Source: Oscillatoria sp. FACHB-1407
GTDB taxonomy: Bacteria > Cyanobacteriota > Cyanobacteriia > Elainellales > Elainellaceae
Length of the DNA stretch: 64,000 nucleotides
Direction: 5' to 3'
Assembly: GCF_014697545.1 (NCBI RefSeq)
Contig: NZ_JACJSA010000001.1
Location: 248,001 to 312,000 of the forward strand
The position numbers and the translations under genes are program-made. Position 1 is the stretch's first letter; every line of letters begins with the position of its first letter. Of the stretch, positions 7,648 through 15,106 are shown piece by piece. The notes under the pieces were generated by a model that saw nothing but the letters and a program-made list of their open reading frames with translations, searched no databases and had not been told where the DNA came from.

Positions 7648-9132
7648 TTAACGAACCACAATGAGATAACGTCCGCGCCCACGAGAATCATAGGCATTGG
7701 CGATGACCCGATAGGTTCCGGAGGTTGGCAACGTTACTGTAATGGAAGAGTTAAAGTTTTCAGGACCAATATCGTCATTCTGGTCAATTACCTGATTATC
7801 TGGACCCACCAGAATCAGGTAAGTGTCAAACTCGTTGCTCTCCATCGTGATTGTTACGGTTTGCCCCGCATTACCGCGAAATGAGTGCTCTCGATACAGA
7901 CTGCCGTCCGACTCTAGAACTTGAGCACCCGGGCCCAAAACCCCCTCTTCACGCAGAATTAGCCCTGTTTGCCCAGGCACACTCCGAGGTGGAGTAGGCG
8001 CAGGACCAGCAGAAGTTCCTCCCTGGGTTACAACCCTCAGGTTATATGCCCCCACTTCTCCGGCTCCGTAAGAGTTAGCAAAGACTGTATAAGTCCCTGT
8101 TGCAGGTAGTGTGGCAACAATACGAGAGTTGGTGCCACCACCCCCATCATCATCTTGAGCCAGATCACTGCCATCAGGAGTCAACAAGATCAGGTATGTA
8201 TCGATCTCGCCGCTGCTCATATCGATGACTACTTGCTGACCTGCCCTACCCTCAAAGGTATAGGCATCAAAATAGCTATTATCAGCGGGTAAAACGTTAC
8301 TGTTGCGATCGAGCCTTCCCTGCACAGGGCGATTGAGGGCGATCGCCTGAGGAGGACGGGTGACTCCAGGCAAAGGTTGTTGTTGCGCCGTGCGGGGAGC
8401 ACGCCCTTCACGTACCGCTGTTAGAAAGGGTTGAACTCGCTCGATACCAATGGCAAACCCAATGCCGATATTTCCAGAAGAGCCTCTCGGAGAGAAGATG
8501 GCGGTGTTGACCCCAATCAGTTCACCCTGGCTATTGAGGAGAGGACCACCAGAGTTACCGGGGTTGATAGCCGCATCGGTTTGTACCAAGCCGCGATCGC
8601 GATCAATACGGCTCACAATACCAGTAGTCAACGTTCCCTGAAATTGTCCAAAGGGGTTACCAATGGCAAATGCGCGTTGACCAACCTGTACTGATCCTGA
8701 ACGTGCCAATCGAACAAAGGGAAGATTATTTTGTCCCCGAATGCGGACAGCAGCGAGGTCTAAGCCGGGTTCACCGTAAGCGATCACCTCTCCCTGAAAC
8801 TCACGCCCATCGGCGAGAGATACCGTAACAGACCGTTCATCGCCCACTACATGAGCATTGGTCAAAATCAAACCGTCAGGGCTAATGATACTGCCACTCC
8901 CTGTACCATCTCTGGTTTCAATGGATACTACAGCCGGGCTAGCTTGTTGATAGACGCGCACATTCACGCTATCTTCTGCATCTTGGGCGAGAACCGCGTG
9001 AGAGTTTGCTTGACCGAAGCGGTTGAGGCTCAACAAATGGACTGGGGCAATTGCATCAAGGCTGACAAGCGTAGCGGCGGTTCCTAAAACAATAAGCCCT
9101 GAGGTGGCAGTGCGAAAAAATCTCGTGTTCAT
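7648..9132 (-). CDS. Trypsin-like (HtrA-type) serine protease with two PPC domains
   Basis: A secreted or periplasmic protease of 494 aa. The start is placed at the ATG at 9132 because it begins a typical signal peptide (MNTRFFRTATSGLIVLGTAA, cleavage near residue 48). Earlier in-frame codons up to 9237 add an unlikely leader. The S1C protease domain covers ~residues 55–270, with the catalytic triad H94 (TNAHVV), D125 (LDLAAV) and S194 (GNSGGPLL). HtrA/HhoA enzymes normally carry C-terminal PDZ domains. Here two bacterial pre-peptidase C-terminal (PPC) beta domains follow instead, each with the D-TYLIL motif (residues ~300–395 and ~415–494). PPC domains are typical of exported enzymes. It is convergent with the HLIP gene. 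Confidence 0.9.
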   Translation of the reverse strand: MNTRFFRTATSGLIVLGTAATLVSLDAIAPVHLLSLNRFGQANSHAVLAQDAEDSVNVRVYQQASPAVVSIETRDGTGSGSIISPDGLILTNAHVVGDERSVTVSLADGREFQGEVIAYGEPGLDLAAVRIRGQNNLPFVRLARSGSVQVGQRAFAIGNPFGQFQGTLTTGIVSRIDRDRGLVQTDAAINPGNSGGPLLNSQGELIGVNTAIFSPRGSSGNIGIGFAIGIERVQPFLTAVREGRAPRTAQQQPLPGVTRPPQAIALNRPVQGRLDRNSNVLPADNSYFDAYTFEGRAGQQVVIDMSSGEIDTYLILLTPDGSDLAQDDDGGGGTNSRIVATLPATGTYTVFANSYGAGEVGAYNLRVVTQGGTSAGPAPTPPRSVPGQTGLILREEGVLGPGAQVLESDGSLYREHSFRGNAGQTVTITMESNEFDTYLILVGPDNQVIDQNDDIGPENFNSSITVTLPTSGTYRVIANAYDSRGRGRYLIVVR

Positions 9133-9379
9133 GCTGGGACTATATAGTTGCAATCGTGCGGAGAGGGTTGAGATGAAGGTGGGTATTTGATGTAGATACT
9201 TACTAGATACTGAATGGCGATCGCGAGTTCCGCTCATCCTCTTAAGCCTTTCTACAGTTCTATCCTTAAATCACAGGAAAGTTCTAGTTTCCTATTCTGG
9301 CAGTTGTCATATTATTTGCGACTAAAAAACGCAGAAACCCACTTTGGAAGCTTCTGCGTTCGCCTATTGATTGTTGATA

Positions 9380-10147
9380 CTAATATCTATCGTAGTTATC
9401 AGAGTTATCGGCATCGGGATCAGAATAATCAATCGGTTGATAATCAACGTAGTCAGCCGATTCTGAAGGTTTGCGGCGGGAAGACTCAGAAATTCTGGGT
9501 TTGCGTGGGCGGGAGGAGCTATCCGCATCGCGGGAAGGGCGAGAACTGGTGCGGGAGCGATCTTCGGGAACGTCATCATCCCAGAAATTGCGAGTCGGCT
9601 CTGAGAAGCGATCGCCCGAAAAGTCGTCAGACGTACTGGAGCGACGACGACGGGGACGATCACTGGAACTGGAACGGAGGCGATCGCTGTTGCGACTCGA
9701 CGACCGACGACGATCATCAGTGTATTCATCGGTCTGAGATGAACGTGTGTCGCGAGAGCCACGAATGCGGCGAGTCACAGGACGCTCATCCATCACTGGT
9801 AGCTCATCTAGTTCGGCTCGATAAACGCGACTGACAGGGCGTTCATCGTCAACCACAGGAGTTGTACGCTTTGCCTGTTCGGTTGCGACCCCCCGCAGAC
9901 GAATCGCTTCAAACGCAAACCAGATCGTCGATCCAGTCAGCATGAACTGCCCAAATTGCAGGATGGGGTCTTGTCGCCAACCCTGGAAAAACAGGATGCC
10001 ACCGCAAAGTAAAGCAACGGCTGCGAAAAAGATATCGTGGTCACGAGCCAACCCTGGACGAACCGTTCGCAAGAAATATAGCCCTGCTCCAGAGACCGCA
10101 AGAGCAATGCCCACAATACTGCTCCAGCTAAGTCCGACGTTTACCAT
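9380..10147 (-). CDS. ycf66: Ycf66 family protein
   Basis: A 255-aa protein with an N-terminal ~95-residue membrane part: hydrophobic segments at ~8–26, 38–55 and 63–80, including RPGLARDHDIFFAAVALLCGG. A long low-complexity C-terminus follows, rich in Arg, Ser and Asp (for example SSSDRPRRRRSSTSDD). The N-terminal part is typical of Ycf66, a protein conserved in cyanobacteria and some plastids whose function is unknown. psbX lies 340 bp upstream on the same strand. The opposite strand also carries open frames through the repetitive Arg/Ser codons, but these look like shadows. Confidence 0.88.
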   Translation of the reverse strand: MVNVGLSWSSIVGIALAVSGAGLYFLRTVRPGLARDHDIFFAAVALLCGGILFFQGWRQDPILQFGQFMLTGSTIWFAFEAIRLRGVATEQAKRTTPVVDDERPVSRVYRAELDELPVMDERPVTRRIRGSRDTRSSQTDEYTDDRRRSSSRNSDRLRSSSSDRPRRRRSSTSDDFSGDRFSEPTRNFWDDDVPEDRSRTSSRPSRDADSSSRPRKPRISESSRRKPSESADYVDYQPIDYSDPDADNSDNYDRY

Positions 10148-10486
10148 TGCTTCTCTCCGTATATCTGTCTTAATCCTAACGAGTGATGGCTTAAAGCTCC
10201 AATGATAATAGACACAATTTGAGACATTTTGCTAAAAATCCCTAAATCTTTGGGTAATTTTGTCGGACGCCGTATCCTGCGCCACTTAAGTGTCTAAAAA
10301 TCTCCACCGTGTCAAGTCAAGCCTAGCAAGATAGGGGCTGTATGCGATCCGTTTGATTACCAGGAATAAGCAATTTACCCGTCAGCGAACGACTATTCAA
10401 CCTAAAAAATTCCCCTGTGAGATCCATTGAGGACGCAATCACAGGGGAACGCTCTTTCAAAACGGTAACTTTAGTCAACTGCCATC
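10148..10486. other. Gap between ycf66 and psbX
   Basis: A 339-bp gap that holds the psbX terminator (10404–10449) and the promoter region of ycf66. Nothing else was recognised. Confidence 0.5.
10404..10449 (-). terminator. Intrinsic terminator downstream of psbX
   Basis: An 11-bp perfect stem (TTCCCCTGTGA / TCACAGGGGAA) with an 18-nt loop, followed in the psbX direction by a run of six T residues. It lies about 38 bp after the psbX stop codon and fits a Rho-independent terminator, which would separate psbX from ycf66. Confidence 0.85.
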
Positions 10487-10606
10487 TTAAGAGCGTTGGA
10501 TTTTGTCTCTTTGGCTGATGAAAACTAGCCCCACAACGACTGGAATGACTACGATGACTAGACCAGCTAACAAGCTGTAAAGGAAATTTGCTAAGGACGG
10601 AGTCAT
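10487..10606 (-). CDS. psbX: Photosystem II protein PsbX
   Basis: A 39-aa protein found by reading the minus strand of a gap with no longer frame. It begins MTPSLANFLYSLLAG and ends FISQRDKIQRS, with a single membrane helix (residues ~10–31). This is the standard pattern of PsbX, a small photosystem II subunit near the QB site and cytochrome b559. The length matches the family (~39–41 aa). An intrinsic terminator follows. ycf66 lies downstream on the same strand. Confidence 0.95.
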   Translation of the reverse strand: MTPSLANFLYSLLAGLVIVVIPVVVGLVFISQRDKIQRS

Positions 10607-10789
10607 GAGTTTTGAAATCCTTTAATATGGCGACTTCTTCATTAATAATTCTATAGGTCTACTCATCTCTTGAGAAGACAATAGGGCAGCAAATTTGATC
10701 AAATGCTACTGGAACAGAGCAAACTCCAGAACCAGGGAGCGTTAGAATATGAATAGGTTTAGTTACAAAGCTTAAAGCTTGACCCATCC

Positions 10790-11077
10790 ATGACAGCTAG
10801 TGCGATCGCCACATTGATTCTTGCGCCTCTGCTGGGGCTGATGATTCTGCTCTTCATCTTTCGGATTGTGTTGACCTGGTATCCCCAGGTGGAGTTAAAT
10901 CGTTTTCCTTTCAATTTAATTGCGATTCCAACGGAGCCGTTTCTGATCCCACTGCGCAAGTTGGTTCCGCCGCTGGGCGGGGTCGATATCACCCCCATCA
11001 TCTGGGTTGCTGTTTTCAGCTTTCTAAGGGAGATTTTGTTAGGTCAGCAGGGGCTGTTGACCATGATGCAGTATTAG
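10790..11077 (+). CDS. YggT family (Ycf19-like) membrane protein
   Basis: A 95-aa protein with two hydrophobic segments (residues ~5–27 and ~66–85) and the YggT signature between them (FRIVLTWYPQ, then PTEPFLIPLRKLVPPLGGVDITPIIW). Family members (YggT, YlmG, plastid Ycf19) are implicated in membrane-protein assembly, division or nucleoid/thylakoid organisation. The precise role here cannot be told from the sequence. It stands alone, divergent from psbX and 429 bp before gyrA. Confidence 0.9.
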   Translation: MTASAIATLILAPLLGLMILLFIFRIVLTWYPQVELNRFPFNLIAIPTEPFLIPLRKLVPPLGGVDITPIIWVAVFSFLREILLGQQGLLTMMQY

Positions 11078-11506
11078 CTCTAAAGAATAGGAATTAAATT
11101 AAGTTCGATATTTGGTAGGGGCGGGTTTTGCCGTCAAATCCACAACAGGGTGGGACTGGTTTGCTAAACCTGCCCCTGCGGGTGTCCGCATTTGCACTGG
11201 AAACTATTTAAATCGGTATGATTTCTTTTTCAGTGGCAGAAAGTAAGGGTGCAGGAGGTGGGTTATGAACGTTTCGGGGATTTCCTGGGTGAATGATGAG
11301 ACGGTGCGATCGCCCTGAAATAAGCAACTCCCTGGTGCCGCAAACCGTATCACAGCGAACGTTTTAAGCCTCGATCACCGGAAATTGTGTTAAAATTTGG
11401 CCAGTAACCTGCGATTTTTGACAGCAATTTGGAAGCCAAGAAGCATATGATCCCCCCATTTGCTGTCTAGCTGTCAATATCTCGCTTTTTTGGAGTTTTT
11501 CACTGC
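11078..11506. other. Gap upstream of gyrA with an inverted repeat
   Basis: A 429-bp non-coding stretch. It contains an imperfect inverted repeat at 11117–11177 (annotated separately) and then the gyrA leader. No small gene was recognised. Confidence 0.5.
11117..11177. repeat. Inverted repeat between yggT and gyrA
   Basis: The arms AGGGGCGGGTTT (11117–11128) and AAACCTGCCCCT (11166–11177) match at 11 of 12 positions around a 37-bp centre. It looks like a dispersed palindromic element or a terminator for the yggT gene, without a T-run. Confidence 0.6.
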
Positions 11507-14140
11507 ATGAGTACCCCACAGGAACGAATTGTCCCTACGGATCTGCGGAACGAAATGTCCCGGTCTTACCTGGAATACGCCATGAGCGTCATCGTAGGAC
11601 GGGCTTTGCCAGATGCCAGGGATGGTTTAAAGCCTGTTCACCGTCGTATCTTGTACGCGATGCACGAGTTGGGGCTAACTCCCGATCGCCCCTTTCGTAA
11701 GTGTGCTCGTGTTGTGGGGGATGTCATCGGTAAATACCATCCTCACGGCGATACAGCAGTCTATGATGCCCTGGTGCGGATGGCACAAGACTTTTCCATG
11801 CGATTGCCGTTGGTCGATGGGCATGGCAACTTTGGTTCGGTGGACAACGATCCCCCGGCGGCAATGCGATATACCGAATGTCGCCTGCGTCCCATCACCA
11901 CAAACGCTCTGCTTCAAGATATTGAGGCGGAGACAGTCGATTTTGGCAGCAACTACGACGGATCACAGCAAGAGCCACTGGTATTGCCTGCCCGTGTTCC
12001 CCAGTTGTTATTGAATGGCTCCTCTGGGATCGCGGTGGGGATGGCGACCAACATCCCACCCCATAACCTGGCGGAACTGATTGATGGAGTCGTGGCGTTG
12101 ATCCACAATCCGGATATTACCGTCGAGCAGTTGATGCGCTACATCCCTGGACCCGACTTTCCAACAGGGGCGCAGATTCTGGGTACGAGTGGCATCCGGG
12201 AAGCGTACATCACCGGACGCGGCTCGATCACCATGCGGGGCGTGGCTCAAATTGAGACGATCGAGCATCGGGGACGACCCGATCGCGAAGCCATTATTAT
12301 TACGGAGTTACCCTTTCAGACTAACAAAGCGGCTCTAATCGAAAAGATTGCCGAGATGGTGAACGATCGCCGCCTGGAAGGAATCTCTGATATCCGCGAT
12401 GAGAGCGATCGCGACGGGATGCGGATTGTGATTGAGTTGCGCCGCGATGCTTATCCGCGTGTTGTGCTCAACAACCTCTACAAACAAACCCCACTCCAAG
12501 CCAACTTTGGGGTGAATATGTTGGCGTTGGTCAACGGGGAACCCCAACTTCTTAGTCTCAAGCAATTCCTCGAAGTCTTCCTCGATTTCCGAGTTGAGAC
12601 AATTACCCGTCGGACCCAGTATCAGTTACGCAAAGCTGAAGAACGGGATCACTTGCTGCAAGGGTTATTGATTGCCCTATCAAATCTGGATGCCATTATC
12701 GATCTGATTCGCCATGCCGCAGACGCTCCAACCGCCAAGCAGGAGTTGATGGATTCCTACGGATTGTCTGAAGCACAAGCCGAGGCAATTTTGCAGATGC
12801 AATTGCGACGGTTAACGGCTCTGGAAGCTGAAAAGATCCAGCAGGAACACGATGACTTGCAAGCCAAGATCACCGATTTGCGCGATATCCTGGCGCGTCG
12901 TGAGCGCATCTTGCAGATGATCGAGACTGAGGCAGCAGAACTCAAAACGGCTCACGCCAGTCCTCGCCGCACGGTGATTGAGCAACTAGATGGCGAAATT
13001 GGGGATACTGACCTGATTGCCAATGAGCAAGCGATTATTCTGTTGACTGAGCAGGGCTACATTAAACGGATGCCTGTCAGTACCTTTGAGTCTCAAAGTC
13101 GGGCAACACGCGGCAAAGCAGGCACTCGCATGAAAGAGGATGATGTTGTAGAACACTTCCTTACCTGCAATGACCACGATAGCGTGCTGTTCTTTAGCGA
13201 TCGCGGTGTTGCTTACTGCCTTAAAGCTTACCAAATCCCAACCGGGTCACGAAATGCGCGGGGAGTGCCCATCGTACAGATGTTGCCGATCCCTCGTGAC
13301 GAGCGCATTACGTCTATCATCTCGGTGATTGAGTTCAGCAGCGAAGACTATCTAGTGATGTTGACCCAGAAGGGCTACATCAAGAAGACAGAACTGTCAG
13401 CGTTTAGCAACATTCGGACCAATGGTTTGATCGCGATTTCTCTGGAAGAAGGGGATCAACTCCGCTGGGTACGGCTTGCCCGTCAGACTGACAGCATCAT
13501 CATCGGTTCCCGTCAGGGGATGGCGATCCACTTCCGGGCAAACCATGAGCAGTTGCGTCCTTTGGGAAGACCGACTCGTGGAGTGCGATCGATGTCGATG
13601 CGCGAGGGAGACGAACCCATCAGTATGGACATCTTGCCGACTCAGGTTGCAGACATGGTGGCAAGTGTTGCCCCGGTCGAGTCTGAATCAGATGAGTTGG
13701 AAGTCGATCTACCCAATACCCAAGGTCCCTGGGTTCTGGTCATCACGACTGGAGGCTTGGGTAAGCGAGTGCCGGTTTCCCAATTCCGACTCCAGAATCG
13801 TGCCGGGATGGGTCTACGAGCAATCAAGTTCCGCAAAGCTGAGGATCGGTTAGCTGCCCTACTTGTGGTGAACGAAGAGGATGAAATTATTCTGGTGACG
13901 AACCGAGGCATTATTATTCGTCAGGCCGTCAATGCGATCTCTGGGCAGTCGCGTGCTGCAACGGGTGTGCGAGTGCAACGGTTGGATGAAGACGATGCGA
14001 TCGCCGCTGTAGCTCTGGTGCCGCCATCCAATAGCACGGGTGAACCAAACGGGGCAATTGAGGTGGATGCTACTGAAGTAGAAGTTGGCGAGGGAGTCGC
14101 TGACAGTGACATTGATGGTGCAGAAGTGTCGGAGGACTAG
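11507..14140 (+). CDS. gyrA: DNA gyrase subunit A
   Basis: An 877-aa type IIA topoisomerase subunit that, with GyrB, introduces negative supercoils. The breakage–reunion domain occupies ~residues 10–490, with the catalytic Tyr122 in AAMRYTECR and the quinolone-determining helix around Thr83 and Asp87 (GDTAVYD). Numbering coincides with E. coli GyrA, where residue 83 is Ser. The C-terminal beta-pinwheel covers ~500–840. The GyrA box, normally QRRGGKG, is replaced by [10 protein letters not shown] at residues 530–539. An acidic tail ends the protein. A ParC identity cannot be fully excluded, but cyanobacteria usually carry one such gene, annotated gyrA. Confidence 0.95.
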   Translation: MSTPQERIVPTDLRNEMSRSYLEYAMSVIVGRALPDARDGLKPVHRRILYAMHELGLTPDRPFRKCARVVGDVIGKYHPHGDTAVYDALVRMAQDFSMRLPLVDGHGNFGSVDNDPPAAMRYTECRLRPITTNALLQDIEAETVDFGSNYDGSQQEPLVLPARVPQLLLNGSSGIAVGMATNIPPHNLAELIDGVVALIHNPDITVEQLMRYIPGPDFPTGAQILGTSGIREAYITGRGSITMRGVAQIETIEHRGRPDREAIIITELPFQTNKAALIEKIAEMVNDRRLEGISDIRDESDRDGMRIVIELRRDAYPRVVLNNLYKQTPLQANFGVNMLALVNGEPQLLSLKQFLEVFLDFRVETITRRTQYQLRKAEERDHLLQGLLIALSNLDAIIDLIRHAADAPTAKQELMDSYGLSEAQAEAILQMQLRRLTALEAEKIQQEHDDLQAKITDLRDILARRERILQMIETEAAELKTAHASPRRTVIEQLDGEIGDTDLIANEQAIILLTEQGYIKRMPVSTFESQSRATRGKAGTRMKEDDVVEHFLTCNDHDSVLFFSDRGVAYCLKAYQIPTGSRNARGVPIVQMLPIPRDERITSIISVIEFSSEDYLVMLTQKGYIKKTELSAFSNIRTNGLIAISLEEGDQLRWVRLARQTDSIIIGSRQGMAIHFRANHEQLRPLGRPTRGVRSMSMREGDEPISMDILPTQVADMVASVAPVESESDELEVDLPNTQGPWVLVITTGGLGKRVPVSQFRLQNRAGMGLRAIKFRKAEDRLAALLVVNEEDEIILVTNRGIIIRQAVNAISGQSRAATGVRVQRLDEDDAIAAVALVPPSNSTGEPNGAIEVDATEVEVGEGVADSDIDGAEVSED

Positions 14141-14196
14141 GGTATATCAGTAAAAATTGCATCTTGTTTAATCCGTAATCCTAGCGTTAACGTGAG

Positions 14197-14262
14197 TTCT
14201 GGATAAGGGTTTTGGTGGTTAAAACCGCAGCTATAGGAGCAAAACTGACCTGCGTCGGTTGA
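14197..14262 (+). repeat. Dispersed repeat A, copy 2
   Basis: It shares AAACCGCAGCTATAGGAGC and an ACCTGCGTCG block with the minus strand of 4461–4534. Here it lies 57 bp after the gyrA stop. No reading frame. Confidence 0.65.
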
Positions 14263-14395
14263 GATACGAGGGGGATGACACGAGTCGCTGAGGTTTGATA
14301 GATACTGTAGCCCTGTACACCACAAACATCAATCCAAAATTTTATTTAAAGAGAGTGGTTTTGCTCTAAATCAATGGTGGTACGTGGCGATCGCA

Positions 14396-14575
14396 ATGAA
14401 AAAGATCCTGATCCTTGAAGATGAGGCACAGAGTCGAGAGATGTTTTTACGGTGTCTGACATTCGAGGAATTCTCCAGTTTTGCCGCAGAGCGCGATTCC
14501 AGAGGGGTAGAGTTAGCAGATGCACAACCGCAAGCCTGTGGTTGTGAGCTAGTTCAGTCAGTTCACCGTGGGTGA
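14396..14575 (+). pseudogene. Truncated response-regulator receiver domain
   Basis: Starting at the ATG at 14396, the first ~43 residues read like a CheY-type receiver (MKKILILEDEAQSREMFLRC), with the acidic pair of the phosphorylation site at ED (residues 8–9). The similarity then stops and the frame ends after 59 codons with an unrelated tail ([12 protein letters not shown]). A receiver domain needs ~120 residues. The phosphoacceptor Asp around position 53 and the conserved Thr and Lys are missing, so the product cannot act as a normal response regulator. It is most likely a remnant. It is followed 43 bp later by cynS. Confidence 0.65.
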
Positions 14576-14618
14576 AACCCCCACTGCCAATTCATTGAAT
14601 TCGTTAAAGGAAAATCCT

Positions 14619-15068
14619 ATGCCCGCTATCGAAATACCTGAAATCACTAAAAAACTCCTCACCGCTAAAGCAGCTACTGGCGTTACGTTTGCTGATCTGG
14701 AGCAAAAGGTTGGTCGTGACGAAGTATGGATCGCAGCCGTGATTTATCGTCAGGCAAGCGCATCAATGGAAGAAGCTACCAAGATCGTCGAAGCGTTGGG
14801 ATTGAGTGCTGATGTTGCCTCAGAGCTCACAGAACATCCTGAGAAGGGATTGGGTCCCATCGTACCTACTGATCCATTAATTTATCGCTTCTACGAAATC
14901 ATGCAAGTTTATGGAATGCCAATGAAAGATGTGATTCAGGAGAAGTTTGGCGACGGTATTATGAGTGCGATCGACTTCACCCTGGACATCGAAAAAGAGG
15001 AAGACCCTAAGGGCGATCGCGTCAAAATTACGATGAATGGTAAGTTCTTGCCTTACAAGAAGTGGTAA
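14619..15068 (+). CDS. cynS: Cyanate hydratase (cyanase)
   Basis: A 149-aa cyanase that decomposes cyanate with bicarbonate to ammonia and CO2, detoxifying cyanate and releasing nitrogen. The catalytic residues Arg90, Glu93 and Ser116 have the same spacing as E. coli R96/E99/S122 ([11 protein letters not shown] and GIMSAIDF). The C-terminal [10 protein letters not shown] is diagnostic. The start is the ATG at 14619, preceded by AAAGGAAAA. The upstream in-frame codons from 14568 belong to the leader. In cyanobacteria cynS is often under nitrogen control; here it stands alone, without cynABD, after a broken response-regulator gene. Confidence 0.96.
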   Translation: MPAIEIPEITKKLLTAKAATGVTFADLEQKVGRDEVWIAAVIYRQASASMEEATKIVEALGLSADVASELTEHPEKGLGPIVPTDPLIYRFYEIMQVYGMPMKDVIQEKFGDGIMSAIDFTLDIEKEEDPKGDRVKITMNGKFLPYKKW

Positions 15069-15106
15069 ACCGGAAAAAACCATTCAAACCAGTCTGAAAT
15101 AGCTAT

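Noticed and set aside
9214-9834. Plus-strand frame of 206 codons opposite ycf66
   Set aside because: Composition (Arg/Asp/Ser/Cys-rich) is that of the complement of the repetitive ycf66 tail; no start signal or domain.
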